DNA from: Streptomyces hiroshimensis
Lineage (GTDB): Bacteria; Actinomycetota; Actinomycetes; Streptomycetales; Streptomycetaceae
Reading direction: 5' to 3'
DNA length: 64,000 nt
Assembly: GCF_014650335.1 (NCBI RefSeq)
Contig: NZ_BMUT01000008.1
Span: 89,688 to 153,687, forward strand
Shown: positions 20,221-29,622 of the stretch, piece after piece
Layout of the letters: each line of letters starts with the position of its first letter
Position numbering within the stretch: the stretch's first letter is position 1
Position numbers and translations under genes: made by a program
The notes under the pieces: model-generated
Databases searched by the model: none
The model's input: only the letters and a program-made list of their open reading frames with translations
What the model was told of the DNA's origin: nothing

Positions 20221-20250
20221 CGGAGCGGACCGGAGCGGACCGGAGCGGAT
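20221..20250. repeat. CGGAGCGGAC 10-bp tandem repeat
   Basis: Three tandem copies of CGGAGCGGAC (the third ends in T) are flanked by degenerate GGATCGG units. They lie in the 174-bp gap between the DUF402 gene and the 3' end of fumC. This is simple sequence with no evident gene. Confidence 0.6.
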
Positions 20251-20282
20251 CGAGCCGGATCGGCCCGGCCCGGCACCGGCCC

Positions 20283-21677
20283 CTAAGGGCGCGTCATGCG
20301 CAGCACGTCGAGCGCCTCGTCCAGCTGCTCCAGCGTCAGCAGCCCCCGCTCGACATAGCCCGATGCGAGGACGACCTCGCGGATCGTCTTCCGCTCCGCG
20401 AGCGACTTCTTGGCCACCTTCGCCGCCTCCTCGTACCCGATGTAGCGGTTGAGGGGCGTGACGACCGACGGGGAGGACTCGGCGTACTCGCGGGCCCGTT
20501 CCACGTTGGCCGTGATGCCGTCGACCGTGCGGTCGGCCAGCAGCCGGGAGGCGTTGGCGAGCAGCCGCACCGACTCCAGGACGTTCTTCGCCATCACCGG
20601 GAGCATCACGTTGAGCTCGAAGTTCCCGGCGGCGCCCGCGGCCGCGACCGTCGCGTCGTTCCCGGTGACCTGGGCGGCCACCATCAGGACGGCCTCGCAG
20701 ATGACCGGGTTGACCTTGCCCGGCATGATCGAGGAGCCCGGCTGCAGGTCCGGCAGACTGATCTCGGCCAGACCGGCCCGCGGGCCCGAGCCCATCCAGC
20801 GCAGGTCGTTCGCGATCTTGGTGAGGCCGACGGCGACGGTGCGCAGCTGGCCGCTGGTCTCCACCAGGCCGTCGCGCGCGCCCTGCGCCTCGAAGTGGTC
20901 GCGGGCCTCCGTCAGCGGCAGCCCCGTGGCGCGGGCGACCTCGGCGATGACGGCGGCGGAGAACCCGGGCGGGGTGTTGATGCCCGTGCCCACGGCCGTG
21001 CCGCCCAGGGGGAGTTCGGCCAGGCGCGGCAGCGAGGACCGCAGCCGCTCGACGCCGTAGCGGATCTGCGCCGCGTACCCGCCGAACTCCTGGCCGAGCG
21101 TCACCGGGGTGGCGTCCATCAGGTGCGTACGCCCGGACTTGACGACCTCGGCGAACTCCTCGGCCTTGCGCTCCAGGGACTCCGCGAGGTGCCCGAGCGC
21201 GGGGACCAGGTCGCGGGTGACGGCGGCCGTCGCCGCGATGTGGATGCTGGACGGGAAGACGTCGTTGGAGCTCTGCGACGCGTTCACATGGTCGTTGGGG
21301 TGCACGGGGCGGCCCAGCCGCTCGCTCGCCAGGGTGGCGATGACCTCGTTCGCGTTCATGTTGGAGGACGTGCCGGAGCCCGTCTGGAAGACGTCCACGG
21401 GGAAGTGGCCGTCCCAGCGGCCCTCGGCGACCTCGGCGGCCGCGGCCTCGATCGCCTCCGCGACGTCCTTGTCCACCACGCCCAGCTCGGCGTTGACCTT
21501 GGCCGCGGCGGCCTTGATCCGGGCCAGCGCCTCGATGTGCGACCGCTCCAGCCGCTGCCCGCTGATGGGGAAGTTCTCCACCGCGCGCTGGGTCTGCGCC
21601 CGCCACTTGGCCTCCGCCGGGACCCGGACCTCGCCCATCGAGTCGTGCTCGATCCGGTACTGCTCACCATCGGTCAT
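20283..21677 (-). CDS. fumC: Fumarate hydratase, class II
   Basis: A 464-residue oxygen-stable fumarase that interconverts fumarate and malate in the TCA cycle. The superfamily signature GSSIMPGKVNP is present, as are TGSGTSSNMNANEV, HPNDHVNASQSSND and GRTHLMDATP, which form the composite active site of the homotetramer. Length is normal. ATG 21677 is preceded by AGGAGG at 8 nt, which decides the start against longer open frames. A second, unrelated class I fumarase lies 1.8 kb away on the same strand, separated by a secreted hydrolase gene. Confidence 0.95.
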   Translation of the reverse strand: MTDGEQYRIEHDSMGEVRVPAEAKWRAQTQRAVENFPISGQRLERSHIEALARIKAAAAKVNAELGVVDKDVAEAIEAAAAEVAEGRWDGHFPVDVFQTGSGTSSNMNANEVIATLASERLGRPVHPNDHVNASQSSNDVFPSSIHIAATAAVTRDLVPALGHLAESLERKAEEFAEVVKSGRTHLMDATPVTLGQEFGGYAAQIRYGVERLRSSLPRLAELPLGGTAVGTGINTPPGFSAAVIAEVARATGLPLTEARDHFEAQGARDGLVETSGQLRTVAVGLTKIANDLRWMGSGPRAGLAEISLPDLQPGSSIMPGKVNPVICEAVLMVAAQVTGNDATVAAAGAAGNFELNVMLPVMAKNVLESVRLLANASRLLADRTVDGITANVERAREYAESSPSVVTPLNRYIGYEEAAKVAKKSLAERKTIREVVLASGYVERGLLTLEQLDEALDVLRMTRP

Positions 21678-21784
21678 CGTCACTACCTCCTGACACACCA
21701 AGCGTTTGTCCGGTTCACGGTGTTCCCAAAAAGCACTACCGCCTAGTAAATACCGCGGGTAACAACTGAAATCGGGGAGGCACC

Positions 21785-23344
21785 ATGACACGCAGACCCA
21801 CCCTGCGCTGTTCACTCGCCGCCGTCGCCGCGTTCACCGCGGCGCTCGGCGGCCTCGCTGTCACCGGACCCACCGCCCACGCGGCCCCCGCGCCGCACAC
21901 ACCCGCCGCCGCCACGGCCCCGGCCCCGGCGCGCGCCGCCGCCACGACGCCCCTGTCGCCCGAACTGGAGAAGATCCGCGCCGCGGAAGCGGTCAGGCTC
22001 TACGGGGACGCCGCCGAGCGCCCCCTGGAGCAGCGCAAGACCTCGCTCCTCTCGCTCGGCGACAGCGAGATCTCCGGCGAGGGCGTCGGCACCTACGAAC
22101 CGGGCACCAACGGGCCCTCCAACTGGTGCCACCGCTCGCCCGACGCCGCCATCCACCGCACCACGATCCCCGCCGACGTGACGTACAACGTCGCCTGCTC
22201 CGGCGCCTCCACCGCCAACATCCGCATCGGCGGCAGCAAGCAGTACGCCGACGAGCTCGTCCAGAGCGACAGCCTCGCGGTCAAGGCCCGCAACACCCGC
22301 GTGAAGATGGTCCTGCTGGTCGCCGGCGCCAACGACGACCTGCAGTTCGGCCCCGTCATGACCGACTGCGTCACCCGCTACCTGACCCTCCAGGGCACCT
22401 GCGAGCCCAAGTACGCCCCCGGCTGGCAGGCCCGCGTCGACGGCCTCGTGCCCAAGGTCGAGCAGACCGTACGGGACCTGCGCACCGTGATGAAGGACGC
22501 CGGCTACGCCGACGGCGACTACAAGCTCGTCCTCATGGGCTACCCGAGCCCCATAGGCCCCGACATCGAGGACAACCCGTCCTTCCCCGGCAAGCTCCCC
22601 GGCGGCTGCGTCGGCCACACCTCCGACGCCGCCTGGGGCCGCAACGCCGCCGTACCGGCCTTCGAGCGCGGCATGCGGAAGGCCGCGCGCGACACGGGCG
22701 CGGTCTACCTCGACAACTCGCGCCTCTTCCACGGGCACGAGGTGTGCATGGAGGACACCTGGGCGCGCGGCCTCTACGTCGACCTGAGCAACCCCTTCCC
22801 GCCCAACGAGAACTCCGTACGGCAGTCCTTCCACCCCAACACCCGGGGTCACGGCGCCTTCGCGTCCTGCCTGAGTCAGATCTACCAGGCCGGCTACCGC
22901 GAGGCGGGCTGCGCCGACCCGGCGAGCACGGGGAAGCCGGTGCTGCGGGAGGGCGCCTGGGACGACGTCTTCCGGCCGCTGAAGAACGAGGCCACGGGGA
23001 CGTGCGTCGACGCCTACGGGGCGAGCAGCCGGAACGGGACGGCGGTCGGGGGATGGGACTGCACGGGGAACCGTAACCAGGAGTGGGGCTACGACGCCGG
23101 CACCAAGGCGGTGCGGACGGCTCTTTCGCACGACCGGTGCGTGGACGTTCCCGGGGGGAAGTACGCGGCGGGGACGGCCGTGGTGCTGTGGAACTGCCAC
23201 GGGGGTGGCAACCAGCAGTTCAGCCGCTCCGGTGAGGGGCTCAGCCCGGTGGCCGCGCCCGGGCTGTGCCTGACGCTGGCGGGCGGTAAGGATGCGGTGC
23301 GCCTGCAGAAGTGCGACGGCTCGCCGAACCAGCGGTTCGCATAA
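21785..23344 (+). CDS. Secreted SGNH/GDSL hydrolase with C-terminal ricin-type lectin domain
   Basis: A 519-residue exported enzyme. An N-terminal signal peptide (MTRRPTLRCS, hydrophobic core, cleavage near AHA-AP at about residue 33) precedes an SGNH hydrolase. Its blocks are GDSEISGEG (nucleophile), VAGANDD and SFHPNTRGHGAF (catalytic His). The last 120 residues form a ricin B-type beta-trefoil with QxW-like repeats NQEWGY, NQQFS and NQRFA. Such proteins are lipases or esterases, or deacetylases directed to polysaccharide. The lectin points to a carbohydrate-associated substrate. The start at 21785 has GGGGAGG 5 nt upstream. A strong hairpin follows the gene. Confidence 0.88.
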   Translation: MTRRPTLRCSLAAVAAFTAALGGLAVTGPTAHAAPAPHTPAAATAPAPARAAATTPLSPELEKIRAAEAVRLYGDAAERPLEQRKTSLLSLGDSEISGEGVGTYEPGTNGPSNWCHRSPDAAIHRTTIPADVTYNVACSGASTANIRIGGSKQYADELVQSDSLAVKARNTRVKMVLLVAGANDDLQFGPVMTDCVTRYLTLQGTCEPKYAPGWQARVDGLVPKVEQTVRDLRTVMKDAGYADGDYKLVLMGYPSPIGPDIEDNPSFPGKLPGGCVGHTSDAAWGRNAAVPAFERGMRKAARDTGAVYLDNSRLFHGHEVCMEDTWARGLYVDLSNPFPPNENSVRQSFHPNTRGHGAFASCLSQIYQAGYREAGCADPASTGKPVLREGAWDDVFRPLKNEATGTCVDAYGASSRNGTAVGGWDCTGNRNQEWGYDAGTKAVRTALSHDRCVDVPGGKYAAGTAVVLWNCHGGGNQQFSRSGEGLSPVAAPGLCLTLAGGKDAVRLQKCDGSPNQRFA

Positions 23345-23350
23345 CGCTCT

Positions 23351-23392
23351 GCGCAGTTCCCCGCGCCCCTGAAGGGGCGCGGGGAACTGCGC
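23351..23392. terminator. Bidirectional hairpin of a dispersed Streptomyces repeat
   Basis: GCGCAGTTCCCCGCGCCCCT (23351-23370), GA and its exact complement (23373-23392) form a perfect 20-bp stem. It lies between the convergent hydrolase and fumB genes. I recognise this sequence as a palindrome found at many intergenic sites in Streptomyces. It probably terminates transcription from both sides. Confidence 0.8.
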
Positions 23393-23428
23393 GACCAGCC
23401 ACAGACGGCCTGCAGCCGGGAACCGGTG

Positions 23429-25090
<1,662 letters not shown>

Positions 25091-25274
25091 TGCGGCGGAT
25101 TCCTCACTCGGCAGGCAGCGGTGGCTGGCGTCCTCGACAGCGCATACCAGCCTAGGGCGCGCGCGGGGAAGTGTTCTTGTGAGGTAAGGCTCACCCGTCG
25201 GCTCACCCGCTCCGACCAGGCGGTTTTCCGGGGGTTTCGGGCCGGACGCCCGGCCCTCTATCGCGATCTATCGC

Positions 25275-25294
25275 GTTTGGCTACCCTGCTTGCC
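25275..25294 (+). promoter_or_regulatory. Leaderless-type promoter of the DUF1707 gene
   Basis: A -10-like TACCCT (25282-25287) ends 7 nt before the GTG start and no Shine-Dalgarno sequence is present. This suggests transcription starts at the initiation codon. An ATCGCG repeat lies just upstream. Confidence 0.45.
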
Positions 25295-25966
25295 GTGGAA
25301 GAGCCATCGTTGCCATCGTTCGAGAAGCACCCCCGGCAGAGCCGTCCCGCCGTCCCGGAGCCCGGGCTGCGCGCCTCCGACGCCGACCGCGACCGGATCG
25401 CCGACGTCCTGCGCGACGCCCTGGGCGACGGCCGGATCACCGCCGAGGAGCACGCCGAGCGGATCGGAGCCGTCTACCGGGCCAGGACCCTGGGCGAGCT
25501 GGAACCGCTGGTCGGAGACCTGCCGGTGGACGGCGGGGCCCGGTCGCAGGGCCTCGCGCGCCCGTACGCCGCCCCGGCGCACACCGCGGGCGCGGGCCCC
25601 GCGGAGAACCTCGCCGCCGTCTTCGGTACCGCGAGCCGCAAGGGGCGCTGGCGGGTGAACCGGAGGACGAACGCGTTCGCGCTGTTCGGCGCCGTGGAGA
25701 TCGATCTGACCGAGGCGTTCTTCGAGCAGCGGGAGATCGTCATCAATGCGGCCTCGGTCTTCGGCAGCATCGACATCACGGTCCCGGAGAACGTCACCCT
25801 GCGTTCCACCGGCACCGGCGTCTTCGGCGGTTTCGAGGTCAGGACCGTCGAGGCACCCGACCCGGACGCACCGGTCGTCTCCGTCACCGGCTTCTCGCTC
25901 TTCGGCAGCGTGGACGCCAAACCGAAGCGCGGCAAGCGGCTCAAGAACCTTCGCGCGGGCCGCTGA
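25295..25966 (+). CDS. DUF1707 / LiaF-C-like domain protein
   Basis: A 223-residue protein without membrane helices. Residues about 27-80 are a DUF1707 domain (RASDADRDRIADVLRDA, GRITAEEHAERI), typical of actinobacterial membrane-proximal proteins. Residues about 120-215 resemble the C-terminal cell-wall-active antibiotic response domain of LiaF/YvqF (FALFGAVEIDLTEA, SVFGSIDITVPENV). The role is unknown, but the LiaF-like part hints at envelope-stress signalling. The GTG at 25295 has no ribosome-binding site and fits a leaderless message. A TTG a few codons upstream is an alternative. Confidence 0.8.
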   Translation: MEEPSLPSFEKHPRQSRPAVPEPGLRASDADRDRIADVLRDALGDGRITAEEHAERIGAVYRARTLGELEPLVGDLPVDGGARSQGLARPYAAPAHTAGAGPAENLAAVFGTASRKGRWRVNRRTNAFALFGAVEIDLTEAFFEQREIVINAASVFGSIDITVPENVTLRSTGTGVFGGFEVRTVEAPDPDAPVVSVTGFSLFGSVDAKPKRGKRLKNLRAGR

Positions 25967-26170
25967 TGGCGGGCCGCGCGCCCTATCACCGCGAACTTAC
26001 TGCGGGTTACCGCGTTCCGCTCATGGCAACGGTGTGAATAAGCACGCGCACAGCGGGTAAAGCTTGGTGCATCGTCTCTCGTACGGCTGCCGGTGCGAAT
26101 GGCCGTGCGCAGTGGAGGCGGGCAAGGGTGACTCAACCGGCCCAGCAAAAGCCGTCGTCAGGAGTAGACC

Positions 26171-26530
26171 GTGCTGCTACCGCATCAGCCCCTGCAGGAA
26201 GCCGCCGTACCGTCCCCGCGGATCTCGTCCGCGCGGGATCAGGCCGGCCCCTGGCATTCGGAGGCGGTGTGCCGCCGGGATGAAGCCGGGCTCTTCTTCG
26301 CACCATCAAAGGAACCGACGGCTGCCCGCCTCTCGCGCGAAGAGGCCGCCAAGCGCGTCTGCGCCCGTTGCCCGGTGATGGTCGAATGCCGTGAGCACGC
26401 CTTGCTGCAGCCGGAGCCTTACGGGGTGTGGGGCGGCCTCACCGCCGCCGAGCGCCGGGTGGTCCTGGCCCGCCGGCGGCGGCGCGAGGCCGAGCTGGCA
26501 CGCACGACGCGGGTCGCCGCCGCGGGCTGA
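26171..26530 (+). CDS. wblI: WhiB-like iron-sulfur transcription factor
   Basis: A 119-residue Wbl protein. Four cysteines, C34, C64, C67 and C73 (CX2CX5C in VCARCPVMVEC), bind a [4Fe-4S] cluster. The GVWGG turn is at 85-89, and a basic RRRRREAE tail provides DNA contacts. Wbl proteins act with the principal sigma factor in development, redox and antibiotic responses. GTG 26171 has AGGAG 6 nt upstream. The placement between the DUF1707 gene and glpX matches my recollection of the wblI locus in S. coelicolor. The symbol is therefore tentative, while the family is certain. Confidence 0.9.
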   Translation: MLLPHQPLQEAAVPSPRISSARDQAGPWHSEAVCRRDEAGLFFAPSKEPTAARLSREEAAKRVCARCPVMVECREHALLQPEPYGVWGGLTAAERRVVLARRRRREAELARTTRVAAAG

Positions 26531-26547
26531 CCGCAGGCGACGGCCCG

Positions 26548-26607
26548 ACGCCGGACGGGGTTGATTGTGGCTGGGCTCAGCTCAGCCGGAATCAACCCGT
26601 CCGGCGT
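26548..26607. terminator. Dispersed Streptomyces palindrome between wbl and glpX
   Basis: ACGCCGGACGGGGTTGATT (26548-26566) pairs with AATCAACCCGTCCGGCGT (26590-26607), with one bulged G and a smaller hairpin in the loop. The CCGTCCGGCGTTTGAGG ending is typical of a repeat seen in many Streptomyces intergenic regions. It separates two convergent genes and probably serves as a bidirectional terminator. Confidence 0.75.
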
Positions 26608-26677
26608 TTGAGGGCAAGTACGCCCGCAGGGAGCGGGGCGCAGGGCGCAGGGGAAGCCGCCCGCAGGGCTCAGGGCC

Positions 26678-27709
26678 TCAGCTGGGGCGCTCGAAGTCGA
26701 CCGTGCTGTACGCGCGCAGCTTCGACAGCCGGTGCGTGGAGTCGATCTGCCGGATCGTGCCCGACTTGGAGCGCATGACCAGCGACTGCGTGGTCGCCGT
26801 CTCCGCGCGGTAGCGGACGCCGCGCAGCAGCTCCCCGTCGGTGATGCCGGTGGCCACGAAGAACACGTTGTCGCCGCTGACCAGGTCGTTCGTGTGCAGG
26901 ACGCGGTCGAGGTCGTGGCCTGCGTCGAGGGCGCGCCGGCGCTCCTCGGCATCCTTGGGCCACAGCTTGGCCTGGATGGTGCCGCCCATGCACTTCATCG
27001 CGCAGGCCGCGATGATGCCCTCGGGCGTACCGCCGATGCCCAGCAGGAGGTCCACGCCGGTGCCCTCGCGGGCGGCCATGATGGCGCCGGCGACATCGCC
27101 GTCGGAGATGAACTTGATCCGGGCGCCGGCCTCGCGGATCTCCTTGACCAGCCCGTCGTGGCGGGGGCGGTCCAGGACGACGACGGTGACGTCCTCGGGG
27201 GAGGAGTGCTTGGCCTTGGCGATCCGGCGGATGTTGACCGCGACCGGGGCGTCGATGTCGACGAAGTCGGCGGCCTCCGGGCCGGTGACCAGCTTGTCCA
27301 TGTAGAAGACCGCGGACGGGTCGAACATGGTGCCGCGGTCGGCGACGGCCATCACGGAGACGGCGTTGGCCATGCCCTTGGCGGTGAGGGTCGTGCCGTC
27401 GACGGGGTCGACGGCCACGTCGCACTCGGCGCCGGTGCCGTCGCCCACGCGCTCGCCGTTGTAGAGCATGGGGGCGTTGTCCTTCTCCCCCTCGCCGATG
27501 ACGACGACACCGTTCATGGAAACGGTGCCGATCAGGGCGCGCATGGCCTTGACCGCGGCGCCGTCCGCGCCGTTCTTGTCACCCCGGCCGACCCAGCGGC
27601 CCGATGCCATGGCACCGGCCTCGGTGACCCGGACGAGCTCCAGGGCGAGGTTGCGGTCGGGAGCCTCGGGGCTGACCTCGAGCGGGGACGGCAGATGATG
27701 CTCGGTCAT
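26678..27709 (-). CDS. glpX: Fructose-1,6-bisphosphatase, class II (GlpX)
   Basis: A 343-residue Li-sensitive-type phosphatase that hydrolyses fructose 1,6-bisphosphate in gluconeogenesis. Metal and phosphate motifs are VVVIGEGEKDNAPML and the DPVDGTTLTAKG loop. GDGTGAECDVAVDP lies between them. The C-terminal half has LLGIGGTPEGIIAACA. Actinobacteria usually rely on GlpX as their main FBPase. ATG 27709 has AAAGGTG about 9 nt upstream. The gene stands alone and is convergent with the wbl gene. Confidence 0.95.
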   Translation of the reverse strand: MTEHHLPSPLEVSPEAPDRNLALELVRVTEAGAMASGRWVGRGDKNGADGAAVKAMRALIGTVSMNGVVVIGEGEKDNAPMLYNGERVGDGTGAECDVAVDPVDGTTLTAKGMANAVSVMAVADRGTMFDPSAVFYMDKLVTGPEAADFVDIDAPVAVNIRRIAKAKHSSPEDVTVVVLDRPRHDGLVKEIREAGARIKFISDGDVAGAIMAAREGTGVDLLLGIGGTPEGIIAACAMKCMGGTIQAKLWPKDAEERRRALDAGHDLDRVLHTNDLVSGDNVFFVATGITDGELLRGVRYRAETATTQSLVMRSKSGTIRQIDSTHRLSKLRAYSTVDFERPS

Positions 27710-27929
27710 CGGAGCGCACCTTTCTGTACGGCGACGGCCGTGGGACCCCTCTCCCCCGAAAGGGGCAGAAGGTGAGGGTGCTGATGACTTTATCTGTTTA
27801 CTGCGAGAGTGAGCAGAGGGCCCTACGCATGAGCGGTGTCAAGGTCTCCCGGACGGGCCACCGGCCCGGCTCCGGCGCGCCGCCGGGGCCGCCGTCAAGA
27901 TCTCCCAGGTCATAGGGGACGATGGGGGT

Positions 27930-28487
27930 GTGGCAGGTAGGAATCCCAAGGCGCAGACCGTGCGCAACATGGTGCTCGCGATGGCGGTGATCATTCCCGT
28001 CGCTTTTGTCAGCTACGTGTTCATCCCGCACGGCGAGGGCAAGGGCATGGTGGCCGAAAGCGCGGTGCCCACCGTCGACTACCGCGTCGAGCTCGACACG
28101 GCGCGGCGCGCGGCTCCGTACCCCGTCGCGGCCCCGGCCGGGCTGGGCGGGGACTGGCGCGCCACCTCCGTCTCGTACCGGGCGGGCGGGACGGGCGGCA
28201 AGGAGGGCTCGGTCTGGCACCTGGGCTTCCTCGACCCGGAGACGCAGTACGTGGCCGTCGAGCAGAGCGACGGGCCGGCCGGTGCCTTCATCGACGGCGT
28301 GAGCCAGCGCGCGGTGAAGACCGGCAGGACGCAGCGCGTGGGCGATGCCACGTGGCGGCAGTACGAGGGCGAGAAGTACAACGCGCTCGTGCGGGAGGAG
28401 CGCGGGGTGACCACGGTGGTCACCGGCACGGCCTCCCCGGAGCGGCTTACGGAAATGGCCGCCGCGCTCAAGGCCCGCAAGGGCTGA
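27930..28487 (+). CDS. DUF4245 membrane-anchored protein
   Basis: A 185-residue protein with a short basic N-terminus and one membrane helix at about residues 12-32 (NMVLAMAVIIPVAFVSYVF), followed by an extracytoplasmic domain. The sequence fits DUF4245, a family restricted to actinobacteria and of unknown function. The GTG at 27930 lacks a clear ribosome-binding site. GACGAT lies 6 nt upstream, so a leaderless transcript is possible. It is divergent from glpX, with 220 bp between them. Confidence 0.8.
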   Translation: MAGRNPKAQTVRNMVLAMAVIIPVAFVSYVFIPHGEGKGMVAESAVPTVDYRVELDTARRAAPYPVAAPAGLGGDWRATSVSYRAGGTGGKEGSVWHLGFLDPETQYVAVEQSDGPAGAFIDGVSQRAVKTGRTQRVGDATWRQYEGEKYNALVREERGVTTVVTGTASPERLTEMAAALKARKG

Positions 28488-28510
28488 GGGAGCGCGACGG
28501 CCGGTGCCGT

Positions 28511-28537
28511 GCGGGGACGGTCAGGGACCGTCCCCGC
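28511..28537. terminator. Hairpin terminator after the DUF4245 gene
   Basis: GCGGGGACGGTC (28511-28522), AGG and GACCGTCCCCGC (28526-28537) form a perfect 12-bp stem. It lies 24 nt after the stop, between convergent genes. No T-run follows. Confidence 0.75.
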
Positions 28538-28601
28538 TGTTCGGCGTTTGAAGCGGTTCTGCGTTTGAAGCGCCCGGTCGGGCCGAAGCGGCCCGGTCGG
28601 G

Positions 28602-29192
28602 TCAGACCGTCGTGACGACCTGCTCGTAGGGCAGGCGCGGCGAGCGGGGGTACGAGGCGCCCTCGCCCGGCTTGCCGATGTTGACGATCATCAGCGGGGT
28701 GTGGTCGTCGTCCAGGAACTCCTTCTGGACGCCCGCGAAGTCGAAGCCCGTCATCGGGCCGGCGGCCAGGCCCGCGGCGCGGATGCCGAGGATGAAGTAA
28801 CCGGCCTGCAGCGAGCCGTTGAGCGCGGCGGACTTCTCACGGACCGGGCGCTCGGTGAAGAAGACGTCCTTGGCCTGCGGGAAGTGCGGGAACAGCTCCG
28901 GCAGCTCCTCGTGGAACTCGTTGTCCGTGGCGAGGATCGCGACGAGCGGGGCGCTCACGGTCTTGTCGCGGTTGCCCTCGGCCATCAGCGGCGCGAGGCG
29001 CTCGCGGGCCTCCTCGGAGCGGATCAGCACGATGCGCAGGGGCGACTGGTTGAACGCCGTCGGGGCGTACTTGACCAGGTCGTAGACGGCCTGGATCTGC
29101 TCGTCGGTCACGGGCTCGCCGGAGAAGGTGTTGGCCGTGTGCGCCTCACGGAAGAGCAGGTCCTGGGCGGCGGGGTCGAGGGCGAGAGACAT
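28602..29192 (-). CDS. Nitroreductase-family protein (malonic semialdehyde reductase/RutE-like)
   Basis: A 196-residue FMN-dependent nitroreductase-fold enzyme. The FMN-binding region is visible in RRS/NTF-type sequence HTANTFSGEPV and the APTAFNQSPLRIV motif. C-terminal LPYEQVV is typical of the RutE/HadB group, which reduces malonic semialdehyde or related substrates with NAD(P)H. No pyrimidine-degradation genes are nearby, so the in vivo substrate is open. ATG 29192 is preceded by GAAGGTG at 6 nt. A sigma70-like promoter overlapped by a MarR-like dyad lies about 50-80 bp upstream. Confidence 0.85.
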   Translation of the reverse strand: MSLALDPAAQDLLFREAHTANTFSGEPVTDEQIQAVYDLVKYAPTAFNQSPLRIVLIRSEEARERLAPLMAEGNRDKTVSAPLVAILATDNEFHEELPELFPHFPQAKDVFFTERPVREKSAALNGSLQAGYFILGIRAAGLAAGPMTGFDFAGVQKEFLDDDHTPLMIVNIGKPGEGASYPRSPRLPYEQVVTTV

Positions 29193-29244
29193 GGGGGCAC
29201 CTTCTTGCGTACGGAAAATCCCGGGGGGAGGGCTTACGGGATCC

Positions 29245-29274
29245 ACTGTACGACAAGTAGATGAAAGTTCAACT
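29245..29274 (-). promoter_or_regulatory. Promoter with MarR-like operator for the nitroreductase
   Basis: Reading the minus strand, -35 TTGAAC (29267-29272), a 16-bp spacer and -10 TACAGT (29245-29250) form a good promoter, with the start about 46 nt before the ATG. The dyad AGTTGAA-CT-TTCATCT (29259-29274) overlaps the -35 and matches in 6 of 7 arm positions. Its AGTTGAA/TTCAACT type is common for MarR-family repressors. None is encoded next to it. Confidence 0.6.
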
Positions 29275-29351
29275 AAAGGGGTGGAGGTGTGGTCGGGTTC
29301 ACCCGACCCCGGAGGCGTATCGCCTGGTCAGGACGGGTGGGGTCCGGTCGG

Positions 29352-29612
29352 TCACTCCTCCTCGGCGTCCGCCGCGGCACCCGCCGCCGCCCCGGCCTCC
29401 TCCTCGGAGGCCAGCGCCGCATCCAGCCGCGCCCGCGCGCCCTCCAGCCAGCGCCGGCACACCTTCGACAGCTCCTCGCCGCGCTCCCACAGGGCCAGCG
29501 ACTCCTCCAGCGTCGTGCCGCCCGCCTCCAGGCGGCGCACGACCTCGATCAGCTCGTCGCGAGCCTGCTCGTACCCCAGCGCATTCGTCGCCGCATCCGT
29601 TGTCGTCGCCAT
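29352..29612 (-). CDS. xseB: Exodeoxyribonuclease VII small subunit
   Basis: An 86-residue XseB with the family core YEQARDELIEVVRRLEAGGTTLEESL followed by WERGEELSKVCRRWLEGARARLD (given here as two conserved helices at residues 14-38 and 42-64), and a Glu/Ala-rich tail. Several XseB subunits bind XseA to form the processive single-strand exonuclease. It starts 10 nt after the xseA stop on the same strand, so the two form an operon in the order xseA-xseB. ATG 29612 is chosen because it gives the standard family length. Confidence 0.92.
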   Translation of the reverse strand: MATTTDAATNALGYEQARDELIEVVRRLEAGGTTLEESLALWERGEELSKVCRRWLEGARARLDAALASEEEAGAAAGAAADAEEE

Positions 29613-29622
29613 GGCCACCAGC

